This document shows positions 54,334 to 63,942 of a stretch of DNA of 64,000 nucleotides, piece after piece. The notes below the pieces were generated by a model. It saw nothing but the letters and a program-made list of their open reading frames with translations. It did not search any database and was not told the DNA's origin. The position numbers and the translations under genes are program-made. This DNA comes from Hungatella_A sp034142505 (GTDB lineage Bacteria > Bacillota > Clostridia > Lachnospirales > Lachnospiraceae), in NCBI GenBank assembly GCA_034142505.1, contig JAWZDV010000012.1:62001-126000 (forward strand). The letters are read 5' to 3'. The first letter of the stretch is position 1. Every line of letters begins with the position of its first letter.

Positions 54334-56109
54334 TCAGTCAATCACCGGCAATGTCAGAATAATCTTCGTCCCCATCCACTGGACACTCTCAATCTTCATT
54401 CCATAATTCTCTCCAAAATTGAGCTGAATCCGTTCCTTCACATTGACAATTCCCACATGGGTCTTCCCGTTGACCTTGAATCCCTGGTTGATCTTCTCAA
54501 TCACTTCCGGCTGGATTCCCACACCATTATCCTCCACAGTCACCACCAAATTCCCGTCCTTCTCTCTGGCTGTGATAATGATCATCCCTTCTCCCTTTTT
54601 GAACTCCACGCCGTGAAAGATTGCATTTTCCAGGAGGGGCTGAATCAAAAGTTTGGGAATCTTTCTGTCTTTCACCGCCTCATCGCACTCCAATGCCACC
54701 TGAAAACTATCGTCGTACCGGAATTTCTGAATATCCACATACTGTCTCAGCACATGAAACTCCTGGCTGACGGTCACAAATTCATCCGGATTGGACAAAG
54801 TGCTGCGAAGCAATTGGATGAAAGAGGCCAGCATCCTGGATGCCGCCTCATTCTTCTCCATATCCACCATACATTTAATGGAAAAAAGCGTGTTATACAT
54901 AAAATGGGGATTGATCTGCGCCTGTAAAAATCCCAGTTCCATCTTTCGCTTTTGCTGCTCCTTCTGCTTAATCCCGTCCATCAGGGTACGCATCCGTGTC
55001 AGCATCATATTGAGCTGTTTGCTCAGGATCTTGATCTCGGTATATCCCTTCACAACACACTCTTTGTCCAGGTTATTTTCCTCCACCTGGAGCATAAACA
55101 CGCACAGCTGGGAGATCGGCCTTGTGGTCCTGTCCGCAAAATGTCCCGCATACAGGATTGCCATCCCAATCGCCACAACGGCCAGACTGATAATCACCAG
55201 ACGGACGCTGCGGATCGGTTCCATCACCGCCGCCAGAGGAATTTCCTCCAACACGGTAATTCCGGTGTCCGGCACCTGATACCGGGTGAACAGAATATCT
55301 TCCCCTCTCATCCTAGTAATCGTGTAAGAATTCTCCCCAAACAGCTTGTCCAGATTCTTCATATGAAAGAAATTGAATCCATTCAGTTTGCTGTTACTGC
55401 TGGAGATAATCGTCCCCTCCTGGTCTACCACATAGATCGTATTCCGGTTTCCTTCCGTCACCGTCTCATACATCGAACGGATCTGTTTCTCGTCCATATT
55501 AATCATTAAATAGGCGGCAGGTTCCCCGCTGTCATTCTCAATATACCTGGCCGCTGAAAAATATGACGTCTCGTTCTTCTTATCTTTATAACTGGCGATA
55601 TCAATGATATTCCCTTTGGCAAAGAGCATTTTCTTATACCAGATCTTCGTTTTGGGACTCATGTAGTCATTTCCCCCGCTGCTGTCCTCAGAACTGTATC
55701 CCTGTCCGTCCTCCAGCGCCAGCACCACATGAAACATCATACTGCTCTCATGAAAAGAACTCTTATACTGAGACGTGAGCCGGTCCATATACCAGGTAAA
55801 ATCCTCCATCGTCTCCCGGTCTTCCTGACGGTTGAAATGATCCAGATAGGACCGCAGCGTATGGTCATAATAATACAAATTAGACAATGTATAGGCATTA
55901 TACTTCACCTGTTTCACCCGGTCGCCGATCTGGCTCAGCACATCCGACCGATTGCTGCCGATCTCCGTGATCAGTGTATTCTCAAATACCTTGTATCCCA
56001 GCACTGATACCGCCAGTGTCAGAAAAATACTGACCACCAGCAGGGTACACCGCATACGGAATTTCATGCTGTTGATATCCACTCCAAAGATCCGCCTTAT
56101 CTTTTCCAT
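54334..56109 (-). CDS. YesM-type sensor histidine kinase
   Basis: A 591-residue membrane kinase: a first span at residues about 20-42, an extracellular Cache-like sensor, a second span near residue 300, HAMP, then the His_kinase domain with the phospho-acceptor in QAQINPHFMYNTLFSIK, and an HATPase domain (LLENAIFHGVEF, VEDNGVGI). Paired with the AraC-type response regulator downstream. The ligand is outside the cell and likely related to the sulfated substrate of the next operon. Confidence 0.93.
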   Translation of the reverse strand: MEKIRRIFGVDINSMKFRMRCTLLVVSIFLTLAVSVLGYKVFENTLITEIGSNRSDVLSQIGDRVKQVKYNAYTLSNLYYYDHTLRSYLDHFNRQEDRETMEDFTWYMDRLTSQYKSSFHESSMMFHVVLALEDGQGYSSEDSSGGNDYMSPKTKIWYKKMLFAKGNIIDIASYKDKKNETSYFSAARYIENDSGEPAAYLMINMDEKQIRSMYETVTEGNRNTIYVVDQEGTIISSSNSKLNGFNFFHMKNLDKLFGENSYTITRMRGEDILFTRYQVPDTGITVLEEIPLAAVMEPIRSVRLVIISLAVVAIGMAILYAGHFADRTTRPISQLCVFMLQVEENNLDKECVVKGYTEIKILSKQLNMMLTRMRTLMDGIKQKEQQKRKMELGFLQAQINPHFMYNTLFSIKCMVDMEKNEAASRMLASFIQLLRSTLSNPDEFVTVSQEFHVLRQYVDIQKFRYDDSFQVALECDEAVKDRKIPKLLIQPLLENAIFHGVEFKKGEGMIIITAREKDGNLVVTVEDNGVGIQPEVIEKINQGFKVNGKTHVGIVNVKERIQLNFGENYGMKIESVQWMGTKIILTLPVID

Positions 56110-56193
56110 ACTGCCCCTTTTATTCTCACCTTGAAACCAGTCCTATTCCTCTTTCACCATTATAGCAAATAATACAAAAAAACAAAACAGCAG

Positions 56194-57660
56194 CTAATAT
56201 TTGCCGATACGCAGCGGAAGCGTATCCTCTGTCTCCACAATCCGGTCCATCAGCTTTCTAAGCATCCGTTCTTTGATCTCCCGGTACTCTTCTTCCTCCC
56301 ACAAATTCCGGAATTCACACGGGTCTTCATTCCTGTCATACAGTTCTCCATAATTCTGTCCCGCGTAATAAGTCACTTTGTAGTCTTTTCCTGTCAGTGT
56401 CTTCACACTCAGCCCCCAGTCATAGCAGTTGAATTCCGTCATGGCGTATGCTCTTCCCGCCCCTTTATCTCCCCTGAGAATCGGAGCCATCGAACTTCCC
56501 TGTACCCCGTAAGGCGGACGTACTCCTGCATATTCCAGCAGGGTCGGCATGATGTCCACATGTTCCGTCACCTGGCTGTAACGGCACCCCTTTGGAATCA
56601 TACCGGGCCATTTTAAGATCATGGGGGCTTTGATGATGCTGTCATAGTGGAACGGTCCCTTAAATAGCAGGCCGTGATCCCCCAGCAGCTCCCCGTGATC
56701 ATTGGTAAATAGGATCAGCGTATCGTCTTCGATGCCTTTCTCTTCTATAACCTGCAAAATCCTTCCGATCTGATGATCCACCAGACTGATCATCCCGTAG
56801 TAAGCCGCTTTCACCCTGCCCCAGTCATGATCATCCAGACGCCGGTAATCATACTTCTCATTGCTGAACCCTCTTCCAATCCGCGCTTTTCTGAAATGGG
56901 GCGGTTTGTCCTCCAGTTCCCCTTCCTTTCGCATCGGTTTCTCCAGCTCATCCGGGTCATACATGGTGTCATAGGGAGCTGGCGGATCGAACGGATGATG
57001 AGGGTCCACAAAAGAGCAGAAGGCAAAGAACGGCTGATCCGGTTTTGATTCCCGGATCAAATCGATGGTTCTGTCTGCAATCCAGGCGGACTGATGATAG
57101 TCCGGGTTGATCCGGCTTTCATGAACCTGCGGCGGGCCGTTCAAATTCTTATCGGCCGCTGAAGCCGTGTCCTCCTTCCGTTTCCGCTCGCCCTGAAGTT
57201 TCACTTCCTCGTAATCCTCCATGCTGTTCTCTCTCAGCCAGGTCAGATACTCTCCGGTTTTCGTATCGCAGGTCGTGTGGATGATATCAAACCCGTAGTT
57301 GTCCTCCGGCCAGTCCTCCTGCTCATCCTCTTTTGGCCGAAACTGGGTGGTGATATGCATCTTGCCGATGGCCGCTGTCACATAGCCGTTATCCCGCAGC
57401 ACCTCCGGCAGTGTGATTTCCTCATCCCTCAGCGGTATTCCATTGTCCCTGGTTCCGTGGTTCTTGGGATAACGCCCGGTCAGCACGGAGCACCGGGAGG
57501 GGGAACACACTGGATTTTGCACAAAATGATTGTCAAACACACTGCCATTTAATGCGATCCGATCGATATTCGGCGTGTGAATCTGATGATTTCCGTAGCA
57601 GCCCAGCGCGTCAAACCGCAGCTGGTCTGCCATAAACAGAATGATATTGGGCTGTTTCAT
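56194..57660 (-). CDS. Sulfatase, Cys-type
   Basis: A 488-residue sulfatase: NIILFMADQLRFDALGCYG, catalytic CSPSR (C52, to become formylglycine), GKMHI and FTNDHGELLGDHG. No signal peptide, so cytoplasmic. It resembles choline- and arylsulfatase-like proteins. It follows the two ATPase genes by 10 bases, so it probably removes sulfate from a compound brought in by the NitT/TauT-type importer, freeing sulfate for sulfur nutrition. It differs strongly from the other sulfatase in the window (31088-32443). Confidence 0.92.
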   Translation of the reverse strand: MKQPNIILFMADQLRFDALGCYGNHQIHTPNIDRIALNGSVFDNHFVQNPVCSPSRCSVLTGRYPKNHGTRDNGIPLRDEEITLPEVLRDNGYVTAAIGKMHITTQFRPKEDEQEDWPEDNYGFDIIHTTCDTKTGEYLTWLRENSMEDYEEVKLQGERKRKEDTASAADKNLNGPPQVHESRINPDYHQSAWIADRTIDLIRESKPDQPFFAFCSFVDPHHPFDPPAPYDTMYDPDELEKPMRKEGELEDKPPHFRKARIGRGFSNEKYDYRRLDDHDWGRVKAAYYGMISLVDHQIGRILQVIEEKGIEDDTLILFTNDHGELLGDHGLLFKGPFHYDSIIKAPMILKWPGMIPKGCRYSQVTEHVDIMPTLLEYAGVRPPYGVQGSSMAPILRGDKGAGRAYAMTEFNCYDWGLSVKTLTGKDYKVTYYAGQNYGELYDRNEDPCEFRNLWEEEEYREIKERMLRKLMDRIVETEDTLPLRIGKY

Positions 57661-57670
57661 TGTCCTCTCC

Positions 57671-58417
57671 TTACCACCATTTAATCAGGTCCGTCACATG
57701 ATTTCTAATTTCCACAAACTCAGGCAAGGTCACATCCCGCGGTCTTGGCAGATGGTTGACGATTTCTTTCTTGATCTTCGTCGGTTTGTTGGTGAGCACC
57801 AGGATACGCTCGCTCAAGTACACCGCTTCCTCAATATTGTGGGTGATAAAGATCACCGTCGTCCCCGTCTTCTGCCACAGCTTGACCAGTTCGTCTTCCA
57901 GCTTAAACCGCAGGGAGATATCCAGCTGGCCGTAAGGTTCATCCATAATCAGCAGTTCCGGCTGCACGGCAAAGGCCCTGGCAATCACCACACGCTGCAG
58001 CATACTGGCCGACAGCTGCTCCGGATAATAATTCCGGTATTCCTCCAGCCCCACCATCCGGATCACTTCGTCCGCCCGTTTGTTGATCTCCTCCTCCGGC
58101 AGCTTCTTGATCTTCAAGCCATACTTCACATTTTCTTCCACTTTCAGCCATGGAAACGTGGAGTACTCCTGAAAAATATAGGCAATATTGTGTTTCTTCA
58201 AATCCACCGGTTCCCCATTGACCAAAATCTCACCGGCCGTGATATCATAAAGCTTGGTCAGACTGTTCAAAAACGTTGTCTTGCCACAGCCGGTCGGCCC
58301 CACGATACACAGGAATTCACCTTCCTTCACATCAAAGGAGATATCATCCAGCACCAGTAAGTCGCCGAATTTTTTTGTCAGGTTCGTCACCTTTACTTTT
58401 ACGTTTTCTTTGCTCAT
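57671..58417 (-). CDS. NitT/TauT-family ABC importer ATPase, second copy
   Basis: A 248-residue ATPase (ATG 58417, AAAGGGGG upstream) with Walker A GPTGCGKTT, Walker B LLIMDEPYGQLD and the switch FITHNIEEAVYL. Its ABC signature reads LSASMLQRV instead of LSGGxxQR, which suggests a degenerate site. It follows another ATPase of the same operon with a normal signature, so the two may form a heterodimer with one weak catalytic site. Confidence 0.9.
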   Translation of the reverse strand: MSKENVKVKVTNLTKKFGDLLVLDDISFDVKEGEFLCIVGPTGCGKTTFLNSLTKLYDITAGEILVNGEPVDLKKHNIAYIFQEYSTFPWLKVEENVKYGLKIKKLPEEEINKRADEVIRMVGLEEYRNYYPEQLSASMLQRVVIARAFAVQPELLIMDEPYGQLDISLRFKLEDELVKLWQKTGTTVIFITHNIEEAVYLSERILVLTNKPTKIKKEIVNHLPRPRDVTLPEFVEIRNHVTDLIKWW

Positions 58418-58430
58418 GGTATCCCCCTTT

Positions 58431-59210
58431 CTACAACGTATCGTCCGTGTTATCCACAATTTCCTGGCGCAGTTTTAAAAACGCCGGGTCCACATAGCTT
58501 CTCGGTCTTGGCAGGTCAACCAGATATTCTTTCTTGATCCCGGTGGGACAGTTCGTCAGCAGGATGATGCGGTCGGCCAGAAACACGGCCTCCTCGATAT
58601 TATTGGTCACAAACACTACCGTCCGCTTCTCCTTCTGCCAGATTTTCTCCAGTTCTTCCTCCATCATATAGCGGGTCTGGGCATCCAGATGGCCGAATGG
58701 CTCATCCAGCAGCATCACCTTCGGGTCATTGCAGTATGCTCTCGCAATCCCCACACGCTGTCTCATACCGCCGGACAGCTGGTTGGGATAACTCTTCTCA
58801 AATCCCTGCAGACCTACCAGATCAATAAAATACTGGGCTCTCTCCCGCCTCGTCTTCTTGTCTATCTTACGTGACTTTGGGCCAAACTCCACGTTTCCCA
58901 TAACCGTACAGAACGGAAACAGCGCCGTCGTCTGATACACCACCCCGCGGTCCGCGCCGGGACCGGTCACCAGATTCCCATCCACATAGACCTCTCCGCC
59001 CGTAGGCAGTTCCAGTCCTGCAATCATATTTAACAGTGTCGTTTTTCCGCACTGCCCGGGGCCGAACAAGACCACGAATTCATTTTCATTCACTTCCAGC
59101 TGAACATCCCGCACCACCTCTTTTTCCCGTCCGGCAGATTCAAATGTCTTTGATACGTGATTTAAGGAGATCACTGCCTGATCTACACATCCATGATGTT
59201 CCATGAGCAT
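58431..59210 (-). CDS. NitT/TauT-family ABC importer ATPase, first copy
   Basis: A 259-residue ATPase: Walker A GPGQCGKTT, signature LSGGMRQRVGIARA, Walker B VMLLDEPFGHLDAQ, switch FVTNNIEEAVFL. Overlaps the permease gene by 28 bases. The exact start is uncertain (ATG 59210 or 59204). Resembles SsuB/TauB-type ATPases of sulfonate and taurine uptake. Confidence 0.9.
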   Translation of the reverse strand: MLMEHHGCVDQAVISLNHVSKTFESAGREKEVVRDVQLEVNENEFVVLFGPGQCGKTTLLNMIAGLELPTGGEVYVDGNLVTGPGADRGVVYQTTALFPFCTVMGNVEFGPKSRKIDKKTRRERAQYFIDLVGLQGFEKSYPNQLSGGMRQRVGIARAYCNDPKVMLLDEPFGHLDAQTRYMMEEELEKIWQKEKRTVVFVTNNIEEAVFLADRIILLTNCPTGIKKEYLVDLPRPRSYVDPAFLKLRQEIVDNTDDTL

Positions 59211-59968
59211 ACCTTCCTTTCTACCGCTCTCATGACGGTCGCCAAGAACAGTCCAACCAGTCCGATGACTACCATACCGACCAGTACCAGCGGAATGTTG
59301 GTGGTATCACTGCCTCGCAGAATGATCCATCCGCAGCCCTCCTGGGCGCCCACCATCTCCGCAGCCAGAACTGCCATCCAGGCCGTGGACAGCGCCACCT
59401 GCATACCGGCGAAAATCTGAGGCATACAGGAAGGAAGAATCACCCTCAAAAAAATGTCTCTGTCGCTGGTTCCCAGCATTTTCGCGCATCCGACCAATGT
59501 CGGGTCCACTCTCTGTGCGCCGGTATAGGCATTTAACGTTACGTTGGTAAACGATCCGATAAAGATAATGGCATATTTCGGCAGTTCCCCAACTCCAAAC
59601 CACAGAATAATCAGCGGAATCCACGCGATAGGGGGAATCGGCCGCAGCATCTCAAATATGGGTTTGATGACCGCCTCCGCATAGCGGGAGGTTCCCATGG
59701 CAACGCCGACGATGATTCCAAGCACCGTAGCAACGGAGTAACCAACAATCACACGGCGGAGACTGAAATACAAATGTCCGTAAAGAGTATACCGTCCGAT
59801 CGGAGTCGTAATGGAGGAGACAAGAAGTTTCAGAACCTGGAGCGGTCCCGGCGTCGTCTCCTTCGCCGCTGTAAATGTGGTAATAAAGGACCAGGCCAGG
59901 AAAAACGTGGCAATTGCAACCACAGCATAGATCGTCTTCTCTGTCTTTTCCGTCATGCTCTTTTTCAT
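59183..59968 (-). CDS. NitT/TauT-family ABC importer permease, copy 2
   Basis: A 261-residue permease with six spans, with RPIPPIAWIPLIILWFG typical of SsuC/TauC. Overlaps the other permease by 4 bases (ATGA). It probably forms a heterodimer with the first permease. Confidence 0.92.
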   Translation of the reverse strand: MKKSMTEKTEKTIYAVVAIATFFLAWSFITTFTAAKETTPGPLQVLKLLVSSITTPIGRYTLYGHLYFSLRRVIVGYSVATVLGIIVGVAMGTSRYAEAVIKPIFEMLRPIPPIAWIPLIILWFGVGELPKYAIIFIGSFTNVTLNAYTGAQRVDPTLVGCAKMLGTSDRDIFLRVILPSCMPQIFAGMQVALSTAWMAVLAAEMVGAQEGCGWIILRGSDTTNIPLVLVGMVVIGLVGLFLATVMRAVERKVCSWNIMDV

Positions 59969-60768
59969 GATTTGCGCCCTCCCTTCACCAGCATATTCTC
60001 AATTTTCCCAAGTACAACGGTAAATATCGTTCCGATGGCGCCGATGGTCAGCATACCGACAATGATCATATCGGCTCTGCCCAGCGCACGGTTTAACTGA
60101 ATCATATATCCCAGGCCCTTGTTGGCCGCCAGCATTTCCGCCGCGCACAAGGTCATCCAGGCCGTTCCCAGAGAAATGCGCAGCCCCGTGAAAATCAACG
60201 GCAGGGCTGTCGGAATCGCAACAGTGAACAGCATCTTGCTCCTGGAAGCGCCGAAAGTCTGGGCAACCCACAGATGCACCGGCTTCGTCTGCTTGATGCC
60301 TGCATAGGTATTAATCACACAGGGCACGAAGGCGGACACGAAAATGATGGCTGCCTTGGCTCCGAGGCCGATTCCAAACCACAGGATCATAAGCGGAATC
60401 CAGGCGATGGTCGGCACCGGGCGGATCAGATCAAACAGCGGCGTCACAAACAAATCAATTCTCCGAAACCATGCCATACAGATTCCCAGCGGAATCCCCA
60501 CGACAGCGCCCAGAAAATATCCGGTCAGAGCCACCTTTAAACTGGCGGCAATGTGCTGAAACAGCGTCCCGCCGTCCGGCGCCTTCTTCGTCAGTTTAAA
60601 AATAAATCCCTTCAGCACCTGCACCGGGCTCGGAAGCGCGTAATCCGGCATCAAATGCAGCACTGCTGTTGCAATATACCAGATGATAAAAAACGTGCAC
60701 AGCGAACAAATCGAGATGATAGCAAATTTCCGTTTATCATGCTGCCTTTTCTTCTCATATTCCGTCAT
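59965..60768 (-). CDS. NitT/TauT-family ABC importer permease, copy 1
   Basis: A 267-residue permease with six spans and the same motif RPVPTIAWIPLMILWFG. It follows the binding-protein gene after a short hairpin. Confidence 0.92.
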   Translation of the reverse strand: MTEYEKKRQHDKRKFAIISICSLCTFFIIWYIATAVLHLMPDYALPSPVQVLKGFIFKLTKKAPDGGTLFQHIAASLKVALTGYFLGAVVGIPLGICMAWFRRIDLFVTPLFDLIRPVPTIAWIPLMILWFGIGLGAKAAIIFVSAFVPCVINTYAGIKQTKPVHLWVAQTFGASRSKMLFTVAIPTALPLIFTGLRISLGTAWMTLCAAEMLAANKGLGYMIQLNRALGRADMIIVGMLTIGAIGTIFTVVLGKIENMLVKGGRKS

Positions 60769-60792
60769 TCTTGTCCCATCCTTTCAAAATTC

Positions 60793-60815
60793 AAGGGTGC
60801 CCGCCGGACACCCTT
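60793..60815 (-). promoter_or_regulatory. Hairpin between binding protein and permease
   Basis: AAGGGTG (60793-60799) and CACCCTT (60809-60815) form a stem of 7 bp. On the minus strand it lacks a T run, so it may slow RNA decay or moderate read-through rather than end transcription. Confidence 0.6.
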
Positions 60816-60834
60816 TTTAATTTCTATCACGGCT

Positions 60835-61953
60835 TTAATATCCTAAAGCTTCTTTTACAATGGAATCATCGATGTGCTTTGCAACCTCCGGGAATTTGCT
60901 CTCGTCAAGCAGTTCCTGAGATACCCAGAACTCGCCGGTGATCTGTACGGAATCGCCGATGGTAATTCCTTTTGCCTCCTCAGAAGTCACGAAAGGTCTC
61001 GTCTCAATCTCTGTCTTGCAGGCTTCAATCGTAGATTCCGAACCATTCTCGGTATACCAGTCAAGCAGCAGCTGGGCCGCCATATCCGGGTCTGCCTGAA
61101 GGGCATCGGTTGCCTGGAAAAATGCTTTTGTATAATTCGTAAGTGCTTCTCTCTTTGTGTCATATGCCTTGCCGCTGACAATAATGGAATCAAACTGCGG
61201 AACATCCAGAGTCGTCAGGCTGGATGTCACTACCATGCCCTCGCCCTCTGCTACATAAGATGTCGGTGGATTCAAAGCCGCCACATCACAGTTGCCTGTC
61301 ATCAGTGCCTGATAAGCTGACGGGAAATCCATATGTACAATCTCCACATCCTCGGTAGTCAGCCCCAGTTTCTCCAGCCATTTAATCACGTTCAGATGAG
61401 AAATCGTTCCGGTATTGGTTGCAATAATTGCGCCCTTTAAAGTCTCCGCATCACCGTATACATCCGGGTAAGATGGGTTGGCGCCTTTTACTTTGGCAAT
61501 TGGAGAATCCGGTTTGCACAGGGTATAGAGTCCACCCTCGGAGTGGCCAATATCCGCGATGCAGTATCCGCCGTAAATGGCCAGTGAATTTACGGCCGCC
61601 GCACTCAGAGTGCCGACCTCCCACTCATTGGCTGCCAGCGCCTCGTTCATCGCTCCGCCATTGGCAAAATAAACCGTCTCGATCTTAAATCCATTGGCCA
61701 CATCCAGGCCGTTGTCTATCATATATTTGATCGGAATACTGTTCAAGAAAGGCATAACCGCCACTTTTAAAACCGGTAAATCCGCTGCCGGTACTTCCGC
61801 TTCCGTCTCCGTCTTGCCGGCATCTCCAGCCTTCGTAGTCGTTTCTGTCTTCGGTGCTGCCGTTGTGGCATCCACTGCCTTCGGTGCACATCCGGCTAAT
61901 GCTGTCGTTACCATCGCCGCCGCCATCATGATACCCACCAATCGTTTTTTCAT
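60835..61953 (-). CDS. NitT/TauT-type binding lipoprotein
   Basis: A 372-residue solute-binding protein with lipobox TALAGC (C22), a T/E-rich linker, and a domain starting LKVAVMPFLNSIPIKYMIDNG. It shares the SsuA/TauA-type fold and the NGGAMNEALAANEWEVG motif. ATG 61953 is preceded by AAGGAGG. First gene of the operon binding-protein, permease, permease, ATPase, ATPase, sulfatase. Confidence 0.92.
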   Translation of the reverse strand: MKKRLVGIMMAAAMVTTALAGCAPKAVDATTAAPKTETTTKAGDAGKTETEAEVPAADLPVLKVAVMPFLNSIPIKYMIDNGLDVANGFKIETVYFANGGAMNEALAANEWEVGTLSAAAVNSLAIYGGYCIADIGHSEGGLYTLCKPDSPIAKVKGANPSYPDVYGDAETLKGAIIATNTGTISHLNVIKWLEKLGLTTEDVEIVHMDFPSAYQALMTGNCDVAALNPPTSYVAEGEGMVVTSSLTTLDVPQFDSIIVSGKAYDTKREALTNYTKAFFQATDALQADPDMAAQLLLDWYTENGSESTIEACKTEIETRPFVTSEEAKGITIGDSVQITGEFWVSQELLDESKFPEVAKHIDDSIVKEALGY

Positions 61954-62166
61954 AATAACCTCCTTTTCCTCCGGTATGATCTGAACATACCAGGCATCGT
62001 TTCTTCTATGCACTTATTCTATCAGGTGTCCAATGGGGAAGTATATGTAAATTCTTAATGTTTTTTCGGGTTTTTTGACATTTTAAAACGGAGATTATAA
62101 ATTTTTGACAAACTTTTCAATTTTTTGCTGTCATGTTCCAGAGAATACCTCTATGGCAGGCAGGCA

Positions 62167-62220
62167 AAAAAACGTGGAGTTCTTCACCGCTTCTATCCGG
62201 TGAAAAACTCCACGTTTTTT
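62167..62220. terminator. Bidirectional-type terminator after guaB
   Basis: Perfect 15-bp arms (62167-62181 and 62206-62220) with A and T tails, with an inner CACCG/CGGTG stem. It follows the guaB stop by 12 bases. Confidence 0.93.
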
Positions 62221-62232
62221 AATTGATCATTC

Positions 62233-63687
62233 TTATTCGTCGATGGAATAGTTTGGCGCTTCCTTCGTGATATGGATATCATGAGGATGGCTCTCTTTCA
62301 AGGAAGCGGCGGAAATCTTCACAAAACGCCCGGTCTCCTGAAGGGTCTTGATATCGGATGCTCCACAGTATCCCATACCGGCCCGGAGGCCTCCCAGCAT
62401 CTGGAATACGGTATCTTCCACCATGCCCTTGTAAGCCACACGGCCTTCCACGCCCTCCGGCACCAGTTTCTTGGCGTCGGCCTGGAAGTAGCGGTCCTTG
62501 CTGCCGTTCTCCATGGCGGCGATGGAACCCATGCCGCGGTATACTTTGTATTTTCTGCCCTGGTACAATTCGAAGGTTCCCGGGCTTTCATCACAGCCGG
62601 CGAACATGCTTCCCATCATGCAGACACTGCCGCCTGCCGCGATGGCTTTCGTCACATCACCGGAGTACTTGATTCCGCCGTCGGCGATAATCGGGATTCC
62701 GTATTCTTTGGCTACGGCATAACAATCCATCACTGCCGTGATCTGCGGCACGCCGATACCGGCCACCACACGGGTGGTACAGATGGAACCAGGTCCGATG
62801 CCGACCTTCACCGCATCCGCTCTGGCCTCAATCAGGGCTTTTGTCGCCTCACCGGTAGCCACGTTGCCGGCAATCACCTGAAGTTCCGGATATTTCTCTT
62901 TAATCATATTCACACAGTTGATAACATTCACGGAATGTCCGTGTGCGGAATCTAACACAACCACGTCCACTTTGGCGTTTACCAGCGCGTCCACACGGTC
63001 CAGCACATTGGCGGTGATGCCGACGCCGGCGCCGCACAGCAGCCGTCCCTGTTCGTCCTTGGCGGACAACGGGTACTTGATCTGTTTCTCAATATCCTTG
63101 ATGGTGATCAGTCCCTTTAAGTTGAAATCGTCATCCACGATGGGCAGCTTCTCCACTCTCGCCTTAGCCAGAATTCTCTTGGCCTCCAGCATGGTGATGC
63201 CTTCCTTGGCTGTCACAAGATTCTTGGATGTCATGGACTCCTTGATCTTCTTGCTGAAATCTTCCTCAAATTTCAAATCGCGGTTGGTGATGATACCAAC
63301 CAGTTTTTTTCCTTCCGTGATCGGCACGCCGGAGATGCGGAATTTGGCCATCAGCTCATCGGCGTCCTTCAAGGTATGTTCCGGGGAAAGATAAAATGGG
63401 TCCGTGATGACACCGTTCTCTGAACGCTTTACCTTATCCACTTCCTCTGCCTGTTCCTCTATGGACATGTTCTTATGAATAATGCCGATACCACCCTGTC
63501 TGGCCATGGCAATTGCCATGCGGTGCTCAGTCACGGTGTCCATACCGGCGCTCATCAAAGGAATGTTAAGTTTAATCTTTTTGGTCAGATATGTGGTCAA
63601 ATCTACCTGATTCGGGATTACTTCTGAATAAGACGGAATTAGCAGCACATCATCAAAAGTAATGCCATCACCAATAATTGTACCCAT
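62233..63687 (-). CDS. guaB: IMP dehydrogenase
   Basis: Oxidises IMP to XMP, the first committed step to GMP. Length is 484 residues. The FDDVLLIPSYSEV start, two CBS domains (residues about 95-205), the phosphate-binding stretch and catalytic cysteine in GPGSICTTRVVAGIG and the flap region YRGMGSIAAME are all present. Consensus promoter upstream. It stands as its own transcription unit away from the purine catabolism island. Confidence 0.98.
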   Translation of the reverse strand: MGTIIGDGITFDDVLLIPSYSEVIPNQVDLTTYLTKKIKLNIPLMSAGMDTVTEHRMAIAMARQGGIGIIHKNMSIEEQAEEVDKVKRSENGVITDPFYLSPEHTLKDADELMAKFRISGVPITEGKKLVGIITNRDLKFEEDFSKKIKESMTSKNLVTAKEGITMLEAKRILAKARVEKLPIVDDDFNLKGLITIKDIEKQIKYPLSAKDEQGRLLCGAGVGITANVLDRVDALVNAKVDVVVLDSAHGHSVNVINCVNMIKEKYPELQVIAGNVATGEATKALIEARADAVKVGIGPGSICTTRVVAGIGVPQITAVMDCYAVAKEYGIPIIADGGIKYSGDVTKAIAAGGSVCMMGSMFAGCDESPGTFELYQGRKYKVYRGMGSIAAMENGSKDRYFQADAKKLVPEGVEGRVAYKGMVEDTVFQMLGGLRAGMGYCGASDIKTLQETGRFVKISAASLKESHPHDIHITKEAPNYSIDE

Positions 63688-63733
63688 TAAAATTTCCTCA
63701 CTTTCTTAAGTTATTTTTTCTTATTAGTTACAT

Positions 63734-63762
63734 AGTGTAGCAAATTTTATGGGGCTTGTCAA
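63734..63762 (-). promoter_or_regulatory. Promoter of guaB
   Basis: On the minus strand TTGACA (63757-63762), a 17-base spacer and TACACT (63734-63739), about 45 bases before the guaB start. A near-cre sequence TGAAAACGCTTCCA lies upstream at 63791-63804. Confidence 0.85.
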
Positions 63763-63852
63763 ACAGAATTTCGGAAAGTTTTTTTCTTTTTGAAAACGCT
63801 TCCAGAAGCCGGGTATTTTCAGGTGAAAAACAGATGGTCAAATAACAGAAAA

Positions 63853-63912
63853 AGTCAGGAATCACAAGACTTTCCGCCCATCCTGAAACGGACTTTGCTG
63901 TGATTCCTGACT
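63853..63912 (-). terminator. Terminator of the last minus-strand gene
   Basis: Perfect 14-bp arms (63853-63866 and 63899-63912); on the minus strand a TTTTTC tract follows. Its outer arm lies 30 bases after the stop of the partial gene. Confidence 0.85.
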
Positions 63913-63942
63913 ACTGTATTATTGCTTTAAAACTTTAACGAA

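Noticed and set aside
63791..63804. Possible CcpA cre site TGAAAACGCTTCCA upstream of guaB
   Set aside because: It has one mismatch to the consensus and catabolite control of guaB is not expected; not listed as a separate feature.
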